This document shows, piece by piece, positions 51,201 to 54,293 of a DNA stretch of 64,000 nucleotides. A program made the position numbers and the translations under genes. The notes beneath the pieces were generated by a model. It ran no database searches, was not told where the DNA came from, and saw only the letters and a program-made list of their open reading frames with translations. The stretch's first letter is position 1. Each line of letters starts with the position of its first letter. The DNA lies in the NCBI RefSeq assembly GCF_910592395.1, contig NC_088315.1, forward strand, positions 11,288,501 to 11,352,500, given 5' to 3'. This DNA comes from Lineus longissimus. Its lineage: Eukaryota; Nemertea; Pilidiophora; Heteronemertea; Lineidae.

Positions 51201-51568
51201 AACAGACAGACAGACGCCGAAGAGCACGACAACATCCCTCGGCCATGCCGCTGGCAGAGAAGAAAAAATTATAAATTACGGCTCATGATGCCCACCCAAT
51301 ATATAAAGTTATGGCAATCTTTCAAAGGCAAAGCAATTTCATGGCTATTCAAAGCCTATCTGATACATACTCTATTTCCTTCATCCTATGCTGGTCACTT
51401 CGATCAGATGATCCAACAAGATGGCTATGGTTAAATCTTATACAAACGGAATCCTTTGAACGGTTGTAAACGAAATCTTTGTGAAGAACGACATGGAAGT
51501 GCACCTGACAATTTCGAGAATTTGCTGTGCCATGAGACTTCGGATGAGGCTGCTTCTCCTGATTTTTC
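27..51568 (-). CDS. RNF213: RNF213 (mysterin) ortholog, N-terminal half, 28 exons, 3' part outside window
   Basis: In vertebrates RNF213 is a giant cytosolic E3 ubiquitin ligase with a dynein-like AAA+ core, linked to lipid droplets and antimicrobial ubiquitylation. I recognise it from a series of conserved segments in the expected order: a CBM20-like domain, FVDLASISAGE, SHGSVEVSSL, EGEVSKRYSFEQL, the GNVLFHDW segment, NLIVCPE, DDEVLLCT and the Walker A AGVGKS. Twenty-eight exons join with matching phase at all 27 junctions and give about 1,966 codons without a stop. The best-matching segments were compared from memory with vertebrate RNF213. The Walker A here would be AAA2 in current nomenclature; AAA3, AAA4, RING and RZ finger must lie left of base 1. 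The true start codon is not identified. Introns range from about 130 bp to 11 kb and hold most of the transposons. No promoter could be assigned. Confidence 0.93.
202..1145. other. RNF213 intron
   Basis: There is no coding signal and no recognisable repeat. Short open frames here lack splice support. Confidence 0.6.
1146..1287 (-). CDS. RNF213: RNF213 exon after AAA2
   Basis: It encodes YEDICKHQEFRRPFNHLKTL, equivalent to 'WEFCSETFQRPYQYLRRF'. Phase 1 in, phase 2 out; acceptor AATCTTTCAG, donor GTAAGT. Confidence 0.88.
2270..2990 (+). repeat. Diverged fragment of the 'gtgctcacc' repeat family
   Basis: It starts near GGCCAGGGGTCATTGTGCTC and contains two tandem blocks with 'gccccctagtggccaagtcgagaatcagatcgg' type sequence (compare 10.0-10.7 and 47.4-48.5 kb). 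It ends in a GAC-rich tract near 2,917-2,945. The apparent arginine-rich frame is a product of this GAC repeat. Confidence 0.75.
3213..3324 (-). CDS. RNF213: RNF213 exon with VTCHPPKE motif
   Basis: It encodes LNILPSVTCHPPKETLAML, equivalent to 'FPKVTCRPPKEV'. Phase 0 in, phase 1 out; acceptor TTTTGTTTAG, donor GTATTC. Confidence 0.93.
3630..3779 (-). CDS. RNF213: RNF213 exon, AAA module continued
   Basis: It encodes VNHVLFNLLVLRCVKDATGR and HPSDLYMIENLP, equivalent to 'FLFKLLIL...NP.HLYIVEI'. Phase 0 on both sides; acceptor TTTTACCAG, donor GTGAGT. Confidence 0.93.
3780..5199. other. RNF213 intron
   Basis: Nothing coding is seen. Near 4,700-4,800 are two imperfect copies of a roughly 46-bp unit containing TAGGCCCATTTTGTG. 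Confidence 0.5.
5200..5416 (-). CDS. RNF213: RNF213 exon with Walker A (probable AAA2)
   Basis: It encodes VRLVKSSRAGVGKSLLIKK, a Walker A loop with its lysine and serine intact, and then TLFHIDIGHDV, the equivalent of 'VPVLFHLDVT'. Phase 2 in, phase 0 out; acceptor ACCTGTAG, donor GTGAGT. Confidence 0.96.
5542..6205 (+). mobile_element. piggyBac-type non-autonomous element
   Basis: TTAA lies at both ends, with terminal inverted repeats TTAACCCTTTCACTGCCGG / CCGGCAGTGAAAGGGTTAA (19/19). Next to the left end a roughly 30-bp unit (ctgccggaggcgcacttctgc) is repeated in tandem. TTAA target use is diagnostic of piggyBac. It is 664 bp including both TTAA sites and sits in the RNF213 intron between the exons at 5.4 and 6.5 kb. 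Confidence 0.88.
5779..6012 (+). pseudogene. piggyBac transposase N-terminal remnant
   Basis: The frame opens MTKKKLTVSEVLDELD and continues with the acidic run NDSDSGEEFVDDDDLDPDFD, typical of the N-terminus of PGBD/piggyBac transposases. The catalytic DDD domain is absent, so this is the 5' coding stub kept by an internally deleted element. The similarity is by motif style, not alignment. Confidence 0.6.
6534..6723 (-). CDS. RNF213: RNF213 exon, AAA region
   Basis: It encodes FRLAIICSAEREDTSRIV and EQVMDYLHRQFQKDL, equivalent to 'YHLVMVCDG..HCYL'. I chose the acceptor TTTCAAG over one 6 nt downstream because only it keeps phase 1. Phase 2 out; donor GTAAGG. Confidence 0.9.
7126..7261 (-). 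CDS. RNF213: RNF213 exon, AAA region
   Basis: It encodes VELLWQRAVNDQQRKIFCLV and then NADLLDYDVSDQVEKSL, equivalent to '..KVYCLLFADQLSYEVA..'. Phase 0 in, phase 1 out; donor GTACCT. Confidence 0.9.
7366..7512 (-). pseudogene. Acidic N-terminal ORF stub in piggyBac-type element
   Basis: This 48-codon frame starts MSRRLNWARFSTDDDS, runs through KEDDDEETD, and its stop lies in the terminal TTAA. The basic start and acidic run resemble piggyBac transposase N-termini. No other transposase domain remains. Confidence 0.45.
7366..7840 (-). mobile_element. Second piggyBac-type miniature element
   Basis: TTAA flanks both sides and the termini TTAACCTCTTGAGTACC and GGTATTCAAGAGGTTAA are inverted repeats with one mismatch. 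It is 475 bp and a different family from the element at 5.5 kb. It lies in the intron between exons at 7.26 and 8.29 kb. Confidence 0.75.
8287..8399 (-). CDS. RNF213: RNF213 exon with DEVLLCT motif
   Basis: It encodes VYITALSLYMDDKP and DDEVLLCTVHTTAEE, matching 'LSIYM..P...PLP.YDEVLLCTPETT'. Phase 1 in, phase 0 out; donor GTGAGA. Confidence 0.95.
8444..8643. mobile_element. hAT-like MITE, 200 bp
   Basis: The perfect 14-bp terminal inverted repeat CAGTGTTCTCCACA starts with CAGNG, as in hAT elements. The motif ACCCTACCTTG recurs inside on one strand. GTCACT is found directly at both flanks, but a full 8-bp duplication is not clear. It lies 44 bp upstream of the acceptor side of the exon at 8,399. 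Confidence 0.75.
8838..8912 (-). CDS. RNF213: RNF213 exon with PNLIVCP motif
   Basis: This 75-nt exon encodes LKSGRPNLIVCPE, matching the 'SPNLIVCP' motif. Phase 1 on both sides; acceptor TTTTTTCAG, donor GTAAGT. Confidence 0.92.
9128..9249 (-). CDS. RNF213: RNF213 exon
   Basis: It encodes LWHGFLENVSTSVKDYLSV, equivalent to vertebrate 'LW..FL..MSSFLQDYLS'. Phase 2 in, phase 1 out; acceptor CCCTTTAG, donor GTAAGG. Confidence 0.92.
9596..10710 (+). repeat. Diverged copies of the 'gtgctcacc' repeat family
   Basis: Two starts are seen (near 9,600 and 9,957: GGCCAAGGGCCATTGTGCTC), followed by the family's tandem blocks with 'tgaccttgaaaat..aggtcaaatcaaaaacc'. It is much more diverged than the copies at 47, 54 and 60 kb. 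Confidence 0.75.
10745..11110. repeat. Minisatellite, unit about 145 bp
   Basis: Two and a half units share TTCGAGGAGAACC, 'ttttggtatgtac' and 'gaggaaggttcctttcgaaa'. The same unit in opposite orientation forms the array at 46.0-46.4 kb. Confidence 0.75.
11290..11485 (+). repeat. Terminal part of a 'gtgctcacc' family copy
   Basis: It has the family's 'tttggcccctggtggccaagtcaa' block and then a short GAC-rich stretch and 'ctgtgttgtatagacaccccta', as at 2.95 kb. It stops 15 bp before the RNF213 exon at 11,500. Confidence 0.6.
11500..11659 (-). CDS. RNF213: RNF213 acidic linker exon
   Basis: It encodes WCFENEDKDDDDDDQSESS and then MSDVTSKLLNQLYK. The segment is poorly conserved and would be disordered. 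Phase 1 in, phase 2 out, fitting both neighbours; acceptor AACCAG, donor GTAAGA. Confidence 0.72.
12297..13990 (-). mobile_element. Long hairpin-ended element, minus orientation
   Basis: Read on the minus strand it starts AACAAGAGGCCCAAGGGCC then GCGCTCAGCTGAG. It ends with GACGGA/ATGG simple repeats and a stem-loop (arms of 12 nt, one mismatch) whose last bases are GTCAGCTGAGCTAAAA. This is the same end design as the 1.1-kb copies at 47, 54 and 60 kb. No protein-coding region is evident. It fills most of the intron between exons at 11.66 and 14.17 kb. Confidence 0.65.
12359..12391 (+). repeat. (CCAT)n microsatellite
   Basis: About six tandem CATC/CCAT units followed by CCGT units, next to the terminal hairpin of the element at 12.3-14.0 kb. 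Confidence 0.8.
14168..14774 (-). CDS. RNF213: RNF213 longest exon in window
   Basis: This 607-nt exon begins IFEGVTTLAKTYVKICFAGN, followed by LFHDW, then HFTTAQIVTLRGDFAKV. Its 3' part, VLEKLTDGGVSEKLARLAV, resembles a UBA-like helix hairpin (inference). Phase 0 in, phase 1 out; donor GTAAGT. Confidence 0.95.
14863..14980. repeat. Intronic 118-bp stem-loop
   Basis: Two 34-nt arms (14,863-14,896 and 14,947-14,980) are inverted copies with one mismatch. The loop adds a second stem (CCATGT..TGTAC / TGTACATGG). It lies in the short RNF213 intron between exons at 14,774 and 15,082. It may be a tiny MITE or a transcribed hairpin. Confidence 0.85.
15082..15255 (-). CDS. RNF213: RNF213 exon with RYS(F/L)EEL block
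   Basis: It encodes EKEGEVSKRYSFEQLTDLQS and ends VDRFTE, equivalent to 'EGE..RRYSLEEL..KLMLMS...VDRF'. Phase 0 on both sides; donor GTAATT. Confidence 0.95.
15520..15660 (-). CDS. RNF213: RNF213 exon with SHGSVE motif
   Basis: It encodes MDWLKFVKDSHGSVEVSSL and INARGIYKVG, matching the 'SHGSVELSSL...INSRGIY' block of RNF213. Phase 0 on both sides; donor GTTAGA. Confidence 0.95.
15825..16042 (-). CDS. RNF213: RNF213 exon with FVDLASISAGE motif
   Basis: It encodes LKVFVDLASISAGEGDYNMD followed by ITGYAPLICDLP. This is the most conserved stretch seen and nearly identical to the vertebrate motif. Phase 1 in, phase 0 out; donor GTAAGA. Confidence 0.96.
16463..16616 (-). CDS. RNF213: RNF213 exon
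   Basis: It encodes 51 residues ending LIKWLKKEIGG, equivalent to the vertebrate segment just before the FVDLASIS motif. Phase 0 in, phase 1 out; donor GTGATT. Confidence 0.9.
17025..17620 (-). CDS. RNF213: RNF213 exon, conserved stalk segment
   Basis: This 596-nt exon encodes AWKEWHQVILNLKVGNATL and QVKDIFGLAGDFKTLEML, which match the RNF213 segment in which a tyrosine-rich helix precedes 'ILKVK..LGLSGDF'. Phase 1 in, phase 0 out; donor GTGAGT. Confidence 0.93.
17962..18279 (-). CDS. RNF213: RNF213 exon
   Basis: It encodes about 105 residues including LHERLWSHDISVEEFELIMK and YELEYYRETCQKLPLLIDAC. Phase 1 on both sides; donor GTAAGT. Confidence 0.85.
18400..19960. repeat. Old dispersed repeat, copy 1
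   Basis: Several blocks recur at 56.2-58.05 kb: 'agagctgtaaccgctaatcgggg', 'cagaatattcacgcatattct', 'ttgatttattcaatgaaggtgacct', 'gggagtgggtagctgac' and 'ggccactttctccaggggata'. No coding capacity is seen. It fills the intron between exons at 18.28 and 20.39 kb. Confidence 0.7.
20394..20577 (-). CDS. RNF213: RNF213 exon
   Basis: It encodes NEVDLLRIGYDSSSAKFRIL and then a tryptophan-containing helix region. Phase 0 in, phase 1 out; donor GTAAGT. Confidence 0.82.
20875..20982 (-). CDS. RNF213: RNF213 exon
   Basis: It encodes 36 residues, VSPRERAEMFCCGLIDFSKY onward. Phase 0 on both sides; acceptor TTTGATGCAG, donor GTACGT. Confidence 0.82.
21174..21420 (+). CDS. Harbinger transposase, first exon remnant
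   Basis: The frame MRMDEEIFADLVDRVTPYVY continues with AITPAERLAVTLRFLATGET, the N-terminal helical region of PIF/Harbinger transposases (DDE_Tnp_4 type). It ends at a donor GTAATA after the lysine codon at 21,420. Upstream codons are missing because of the rearrangement at 21,170. Confidence 0.9.
21525..22130 (-). CDS. MADF-BESS partner protein, second exon
   Basis: Acceptor CACTTTCAG at 22,131, phase 0 with the MADF exon. The product is serine-rich with a basic stretch (PRAKKSRSVEES), then a BESS-type motif around FDIFGKFVACEMRSLQ..AKRKINMALLDVQ, which in MADF proteins mediates protein contacts. The stop is at 21,525. The exon lies antisense inside the transposase intron. AATAAA on the minus strand follows near 21,474. 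Confidence 0.82.
   Translation of the reverse strand, partial: DSSANDDSDQELHDESPRPGTPSVGYSAKPCTSQEPSRPKPRAKKSRSVEESMLHTAADDLTELKDAVVSSNMNESTSTPTQNEDQFDIFGKFVACEMRSLQHADIRQSAKRKINMALLDVQESELGRNTQLTRRVPPQHINNATVPPGKHGYNQQCSIMTYNGQPSRKDFPNVTTSNACSMGNTADILGNAMMQTFYSTE
22172..22993 (+). CDS. Harbinger transposase, DDE nuclease exon
   Basis: This nuclease cuts and joins the element's ends during transposition. The 273-residue exon shows the catalytic acidic residues of the family: GAIDGKH (Asp29 of the exon), VGDDAFP (Asp119) and RRVVENAFG (Glu156). The acceptor is CCTTTTTTCAG at 22,171. The C-terminus YVNNIGRVSWQGKFAA is followed by TAG, and AATAAA lies at 23,061. The reading frame is unbroken, so the exon looks young. 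It lies wholly inside the intron of the opposite-strand MADF gene. With its first codons displaced the copy is probably not autonomous. Confidence 0.95.
   Translation: MPANAQEWLQVSRDFEYRWNLSHCLGAIDGKHVTFRPPLKCGSYFFNYKNTHSLILFALVDADYKFLMIDAGTNGRVGDGGVFAKSDLNKAIVDGSIDFPDAEPLKYCTAPIPYFLVGDDAFPLHTYMMKPYLFRNLDIDHRIFNYRLSRARRVVENAFGILANRFRVLLAPMLLSPDKVERVILATCALHNYLRTRSPARYFPPSSMDREDTSRGQVTDGDWREVRKSEVAYERISSQAGNRSTNAAQAQRDYLCSYVNNIGRVSWQGKFAA
23088..23470 (-). pseudogene. MADF domain exon of the Harbinger partner protein
   Basis: The frame MIESYRAHPILYNTKDALYH and the helices after it form a MADF (Myb/SANT-like) DNA-binding domain, the second protein of Harbinger elements that brings transposase to the DNA. 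Compared with the copy at 25.8 kb one G is missing in the run after CGCAGAG near 23,450, so the natural start ATG (23,470) is out of frame. A downstream ATG could still be used. Donor GTAATT at 23,087, phase 0. Confidence 0.85.
23809..25464. other. Spacer between the two Harbinger copies
   Basis: About 1.65 kb of AT-rich sequence. I see no coding region or repeat. Confidence 0.5.
25804..26110 (+). pseudogene. MADF exon, truncated, intact start
   Basis: The frame MGWTQRAVEIMIESYRAHP is open from its ATG and almost identical to the minus-strand copy at 23.1-23.5 kb. It ends at the deletion junction after KLLFL (about 26,110) and runs on into antisense transposase sequence. Confidence 0.88.
26117..26358 (-). 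pseudogene. Harbinger transposase N-terminus, detached
   Basis: The frame starts MAPVQSRLLVAVAASAAVAA, then a basic run (KKKRRRRRR) and WILRRASKGAYAMLNEELRL, and ends at YMRMDEEIFAD. These are the first codons missing from the copy at 21.17 kb. The last 28 bp (26,117-26,144) are an exact inverted copy of 21,170-21,197. Confidence 0.9.
26848..27437. mobile_element. MITE family X, copy 1
   Basis: The ends are inverted (GCACGTACACC / GGTGTACGCGCGG) and it is rich in internal palindromes such as CAAGCTTGATGGTCC. A second copy at 43.55 kb matches along its length. This copy has about 190 extra bp near 27,103-27,295. Confidence 0.8.
27850..28281. mobile_element. MITE with central palindrome
   Basis: The imperfect terminal inverted repeats are of the type GTGCTACCACCTA.TAAATC / GATTTTGATAGGTGGAAC, about 432 bp apart. 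At its centre TTAGCCCCATC (6-nt loop) GATGGGGCTAA forms a perfect 11-bp stem at 27,942-27,969. Confidence 0.6.
28282..29790. other. Intronic stretch without recognised features
   Basis: Only short random open frames. The motif 'ggaatagaggttg' (29,438) and 'ctctacatccagggactac' (28,682) recur near 45.4-45.5 kb, so part is old repeat. Confidence 0.45.
29791..30350. mobile_element. MITE with repeated GGATAC/GTATCC ends
   Basis: The ends are inverted (ATCAGTTCGAGAAATGTTAG / CTAACTTTTTGAACTGAAAT). Both ends carry several copies of GAATTCNGATAC. It is about 560 bp. Confidence 0.65.
30351..32016. other. RNF213 intron
   Basis: No coding exon or clear repeat recognised. Confidence 0.45.
32017..32338 (-). 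CDS. RNF213: RNF213 exon, N-terminal helical region
   Basis: It encodes about 107 residues including LLSLSMSLVDLLISETHF and RRAQKRILSWLHQILPERM. Phase 2 in, phase 0 out; donor GTAAAG. An 11-kb intron full of Harbinger and MITE sequence follows. Confidence 0.8.
33678..33782 (+). repeat. (CAGAAACGAAA)n array in left arm of MULE A
   Basis: Tandem GAAACACAGAAACGAAACA units. The inverted counterpart is at 34,752-34,845. Confidence 0.9.
33848..34173. mobile_element. MITE nested in MULE A
   Basis: At least 27 bp of perfect inverted repeat (TTTAAGGAGCTGTAGAGGCA...) extends to about 80 bp with small gaps. TA flanks both sides, which would fit a Tc1/mariner-type insertion. Confidence 0.78.
34183..34389 (-). 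other. Possible captured host first exon inside MULE A
   Basis: The open frame runs from ATG (34,389) to a consensus donor AAG|GTAGGC. It encodes 69 residues, MPRVFVYILKWSWFNGIAFI at the start and VILRIYFNDDNNDLVMESIK at the end. Upstream on the same strand lie CACGTG (34,380), CCAATCAG-type (34,478) and ATTTGCAT (34,548) motifs, like a promoter. It does not fit the RNF213 phase chain. The host gene is not recognised. Confidence 0.4.
35096..36103 (+). mobile_element. Mutator-like element B, copy 1, 1,008 bp
   Basis: The termini GGTAGGTGATAAAGTATGG and its inverted partner CCATACTTTATCAACTACC continue for about 45 bp. The 9-bp direct repeat TTGTATTTG flanks it on both sides. Inside are a TATA-like CTTATAAATACG and GCGCTATTGG/CCAAT-like sequence but no recognised protein. 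Confidence 0.85.
36259..36406. mobile_element. 148-bp MITE
   Basis: The ends are CTATAGATCCATGCACTTGA and its inverted partner with one or two mismatches, about 26 bp. It lies in the 630-bp spacer between the two copies of element B. Confidence 0.82.
36733..37740 (-). mobile_element. Mutator-like element B, copy 2, 1,008 bp, opposite orientation
   Basis: The same element inverted, a few percent different. It has its own 9-bp flanks GGCAGAGTC (before 36,733 and after 37,740). The different flanking repeats show this is a separate insertion, not an inverted duplication. Confidence 0.87.
37982..38052 (-). CDS. RNF213: RNF213 short exon
   Basis: This 71-nt exon encodes VIEQCCRAVVEKIKALQATP. Phase 0 in, phase 2 out. 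It joins in phase to the exon at 32.0 kb, which argues against any RNF213 exon in between. Confidence 0.78.
38140..38565 (+). repeat. Fragment of the 'gtgctcacc' repeat family
   Basis: GGCCAAGGGCAATTGTGCTTA at the start, the 'gatgtacccat' block in the middle and 'ggacactgcggtattgtataaact' at the end. Old and degenerate. Confidence 0.65.
39882..40084. mobile_element. 203-bp MITE
   Basis: The inverted ends are TATTAGAAAAGTCATAC / GTAGGACTTTTCTAATA, with a second inverted pair inside (GGCCTTCCTCAGGCA / TGCCTGAGGAAGGCC). Confidence 0.8.
40150..40450. repeat. Dispersed repeat family Y, copy 1
   Basis: It shares 'gtggccaactgtatgttgccttttcccaagccagga', 'caaagaaatactgtaact' and 'gagcacgggta' with the copies at 40.49-40.88 and 53.02-53.53 kb. 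Confidence 0.75.
40490..40880. repeat. Dispersed repeat family Y, copy 2
   Basis: Begins 'aaactagccctatctga' and ends at a 'gcagagcacaggtatttgct' block just before the RNF213 exon at 40,919. Same family as 53.02 kb. Confidence 0.75.
40919..41117 (-). CDS. RNF213: RNF213 exon, N-terminal helical region
   Basis: The open frame QLDFLVKKLSPLFDFDPLLP continues the chain (phase 2 in, phase 0 out). Acceptor TTGATTTAAG is weaker than in the neighbours; donor GTAATT. Confidence 0.68.
41767..42336 (+). repeat. Probable solo LTR
   Basis: It is bounded by TGTTACG and CGTAACA, typical gypsy-type LTR ends. It has AATTAAA (42,224) and a TATATT-rich stretch before the end. No internal retroelement sequence lies next to it, and I could not find a clean target duplication. 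Confidence 0.5.
42613..42855 (-). CDS. RNF213: RNF213 exon, N-terminal helical region
   Basis: It encodes SLLSPLLSASMLLVQHAQAP and then WWGVRLFNQVQDKF. Phase 2 on both sides; acceptor TTCTCTTCAG, donor GTAAGT. Assignment is by phase chain and composition. Confidence 0.78.
43547..43946. mobile_element. MITE family X, copy 2
   Basis: The terminal inverted repeats are GCTGCGCTTACACCAC / GTGGTGTAAGTGCGGC (14 of 16 matched). The full length is similar to the copy at 26.85 kb, without its 190-bp extra segment. Confidence 0.82.
44346..44608 (-). CDS. RNF213: RNF213 exon, N-terminal helical region
   Basis: The frame starts ILWQYLKPWKEH and is rich in predicted helices and leucines (RLVSALCIIQLICKIEGHL). 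Phase 0 in, phase 2 out; donor GTAAGT. Confidence 0.78.
45060..45200. repeat. Cluster of CACCATGGTG palindromes
   Basis: At least four copies of the self-complementary CCATGGTG/CACCATGGTG lie within 130 bp, separated by AT-rich spacers. Confidence 0.7.
45888..45905 (+). repeat. Orphan Harbinger-type terminus
   Basis: TAATGCCCGCTGTACACG is identical to the TAA plus terminal repeat of the copy at 25,465, but no Harbinger interior follows. Confidence 0.6.
46020..46440. repeat. Minisatellite, three units of about 145 bp
   Basis: Units carry 'ggttctcctcgaaattgacggaaac', 'gccctggtggccatattga' and 'gaaaggaaccttcctctagtca'. They are flanked by two copies of 'ggacatcggtaaaacataatgcctc' (45,950 and 46,524). 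Inverted relative to 10.7-11.1 kb. Confidence 0.85.
46818..47360 (+). mobile_element. Hairpin-ended element, related subfamily
   Basis: It starts near 'cctaggcacattgcgctcacctg' and ends in a GGAC-rich tract and a stem-loop AGCTCACCTATATGAGCT followed by AA. It abuts the next element directly. Confidence 0.65.
47359..48480 (+). mobile_element. Hairpin-ended 1.1-kb repeat, copy 1
   Basis: It starts AATGAAATGGCCAGGGCC then GTGCTCACCTC. It contains tandem 'tgaccttgaaaagtaggtcaaa' type blocks, a (GAC)9 run, and ends with the stem AGCTCACCTC/GAGGTGAGCT (6-nt loop) directly followed by AA. About 99% identical to the copies at 54.6 and 60.5 kb. No open frame or terminal inverted repeats. Confidence 0.88.
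48481..49332. other. RNF213 intron
   Basis: No coding or repeat signal recognised. Confidence 0.45.
49333..49646 (-). CDS. RNF213: RNF213 exon, N-terminal helical region
   Basis: It encodes about 105 residues including GDRLDLFDGLMNLP and DDVKEATLAMLPRW, consistent with the helical stalk that follows CBM20. Phase 1 in, phase 0 out; acceptor TTTTCAG, donor GTATGT. Confidence 0.8.
50183..50379 (-). CDS. RNF213: RNF213 exon, second half of CBM20-like domain
   Basis: It encodes GYVLFELVVEIP followed by VQYKYVFVH, the 'I-P...YKYV' signature of the RNF213 CBM20-like fold. Phase 2 in, phase 1 out; acceptor TGTTTCAG, donor GTAAGC. Confidence 0.85.
51371..51568 (-). CDS. RNF213: RNF213 exon, first half of CBM20-like domain
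   Basis: The exon starts and ends in phase 2. It encodes a short charged leader and then VHFHVVLHKDF, the first strands of the starch-binding-like (CBM20) domain found in the RNF213 N-arm. Acceptor TTATAAG, donor GTATGT. Confidence 0.8.
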
Positions 51569-53019
51569 CTTATAAGTAAATGAAAAATAAGAAACATAGT
51601 TTTACTACAAACTATATGTATATAGCACTGTGACAAACTTCAATATCAATGGGAAAAGTAAAAGTACAGCCCGGATCACATCCTAGTTATTTTGTACAAA
51701 ATACAGCTGACCCGTTAGAGACCATGAGGTCAATCACTACAGACCAATATTTGCACAAAAAAATTGCCATGTGAAACAAATCGGTCATATAAAGCAGACG
51801 TTTAAGGGCAAACATCAAGGCATCAAGAATAAGAGGTTTTTACACTCTGCGTTTTTGACGGTCTATGACTTATCCATTTTTCATACACGTCCTTAACACA
51901 AGAGCGAATCTGTTCGGTGAGTTTTGCCCGTATGTCCACACGTTCGTTCAGCTAGAAGTGATTCATTCAAGGGCAGGCCGCCACGGGAAGTCAAACAACA
52001 CGTACAAGATGGCCTAACATACTAGACTAAGAACCTATAGCTAGACTCCAGGATATTCATCGTACGTCAAATATGAAGTGGGATATAGCCAAAAATATAA
52101 TTTGGTGGGTATCTTGTTATATGACTCGCACTACACTCCATTGCACATGACCCAATCACAGCTACTTGATTGGTCCATCCTTAATTAGAACATACGTCTT
52201 GTGCATCCAACATCGCAAGGATCAGAAAATGGTGTCGTAAGTACAGACCACACTGTGTGTTTTTGTTTTTTGAATAGGCCTTTAGGCCTGTACTCACTGA
52301 CCCGTTTTTATGCATTGGCAACCAGAGGCCCAAGGTCCTGGTGCTCAGCCGAAATAAATTGGATCAATTTACACAACATAGAAAGTACCTGGTAGGTCAC
52401 TATCAACCTTGATTTTGTTTATATATTATTGAGATACCTGTATCATGTAAAAAGACTCTTCGAAAAATAATGACACAACGTACCACTATCAGTGAAATTT
52501 AAGAGTTTGAGCCTGGGATCACCTTGAAAAGTAGGTCACCTATCAAAACCTGGGGGATATGTAATAGAGAATTATTAGATACACCAACCATAAAAATATA
52601 GTCATTCAAGCAGCAGCCAAAGGCATTGAGATGGCAAAAACGTTATATCCAAGATGGCCGCCTACCAAATTAGTAAAAAAAAGAAAATGTAAGATGCAAA
52701 GGTAAAAAGAAAAGTAGGTCAAATCAAAAACCTGTATGGTATATGTGATGTATCCTTGCTAGGAGAACCTACCATAAACATTTTATCAAAAACGAGTCAC
52801 TTATAAGAGAGATATCACACTTTTTAGGTTTCCACTTTTGGCCCCCTGGTGGCCATGTCAAGAATGAGATTGGACTGCAATTCAGTGTCAGAGATCACCT
52901 GGCCTGTGGGGGGGGGGGGGGGGGGGGTCCTGTGTTTTCATGTTTGTTGTTGATTTCATCTGATCAATTCATGATTTGATCCAATAGGTAGGGCTTCTGA
53001 TCAAATGGTATGCCTGACA
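51569..53019. repeat. Intronic or upstream sequence with repeat fragments
   Basis: At 52,320 a 'ccagaggcccaaggtcctggtgctcag' block and at 52,480-52,905 'aaaagtaggtcaaatcaaaaacctg' blocks show old copies of the hairpin-ended families. The rest is unassigned. Confidence 0.5.
52908..52927 (+). repeat. Poly-G tract, 20 bases
   Basis: Twenty consecutive G at the junction between two unrelated repeat fragments. Length is likely unstable. Confidence 0.9.
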
Positions 53020-53530
53020 ATACAGGGAGGAAAGCACAGTTCATCATTAAACTAGCCCCATCCAATGCTAGCCTCCTCTTCACCCTGCTCTTCCCGGCTT
53101 GATTGCAGAATCCCTGACAAATGCTTCAAAGAGAGGTTTTTGTAAGGGTTAGCCATAGAACCTTTTGGTAGTGACAACCTTTTTGGGGGAATTTGTCAGG
53201 GATTCTTCAATTGAGCCCAGTTCCCAATTCTGATTGCTTGCTCGATGACAATTAAGATGGCACAGGGAAAACATTTGATACACTCGGCATTTACCTGCCA
53301 AGCCCCGTTTCACATGGCCAACCGTATACGTTGCCTTTCCCCGTTCCAGGACATTCCATAACATTATAGTCAAAGTAGACAATAACACATAACATTGCCT
53401 TCAAAGAAATACTGTTACTTTCATTCTTACCACATCACCACAGGCCAAGACACACTGACTGGTAAGATCTTTCTCCTGCTGGTAAAATAGGCTCTTAGCC
53501 ACAGCTCTGTGGGGAGCACGGGTATTTGCT
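53020..53530. repeat. Dispersed repeat family Y, copy 3
   Basis: Matches 40.15-40.88 kb ('aaactagccccatc', 'cactcggcatttacctgccaa', 'ggccaaccgtatacgttgcc', 'gagcacgggtatttgct'), with an inserted inverted pair around 'gattgcagaatccctgacaaa' (53,101) and 'tttgtcagggattcttcaatt' (53,192). Confidence 0.7.
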
Positions 53531-54197
53531 AGTGATCTAATAATGCACGTCGTTTCTACGCTTCAGTCGTTATTTTTGCAACATCATTTGGCCCGAACAC
53601 TTGGCACGCCGTATCAAGAACAGGGTTTTTTTTGTCGCTTCGCGCTAGTAGGAACACATTTATGGTATTCAATGGATACCATTGTTGGCACTAATTGCGT
53701 TGTTGATAACACAACATTGAACGTTACGTAAAAACGTGACAGTGAGTTCAGGCCTTTAATCCTCTCTGCCCGTTTAAACGCAACACTTAAAATACAGCTA
53801 TCCACAACGTCTGTGTAAACAAAGTACAAAACATTGTCCTGATTGAATTCAGGTTCAACCCAGATCATTTTTGCACTCACCAGAGTAGTAGGCTCCGCGT
53901 TAATAATTGAGGAAAGAAGTACTCTAAGAAATTAATGTGTGTTCTCAGTGTCAAGTTGGGCTGCCACCTATGCAATCAGAAGGTAGTTCCGATCTGATAT
54001 TGCCAATTAAAGCACTTTCTGCCGTGATAATGTTTGGCCCAAAATATGGAGTCGAGTTAACCTTTAAGAAGGGGTTCACAAACACAAATTGAATAACAAC
54101 ATATAATTAGCAACATGTTGTGGTAACCAGAGAAATGGTAAACGGGAAAAAGGGTTAAATAAATATCATGTGAGCATTTTTATGAACAAACATTTAC

Positions 54198-54293
54198 CCT
54201 TCAGCTTTTCTTCCAGAGGGGGCAATGATGCAAGACAACGTGGCAGATACCAAACATAGCCCGTTCATAGGGACCCGCCACGTCACTTGTACA
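54198..54293 (-). CDS. RNF213: Candidate upstream exon of RNF213
   Basis: There is a strong acceptor (pyrimidine-rich, ending CCCTTCAG) and a donor GTAAAT. One frame is open and ends in phase 2, which is what the CBM20 exon at 51.5 kb needs. That frame contains MNGLCLVSATLS, which could even hold the start codon. I see no homology, so this rests on splice sites and phase only. Confidence 0.3.

Noticed and set aside
53614-53880. Open frame on the minus strand (KMIWVEPEFNQDNVLYFVYT) as an RNF213 exon
   Set aside because: No homology recognised and no acceptor/donor pair that fits the phase chain.
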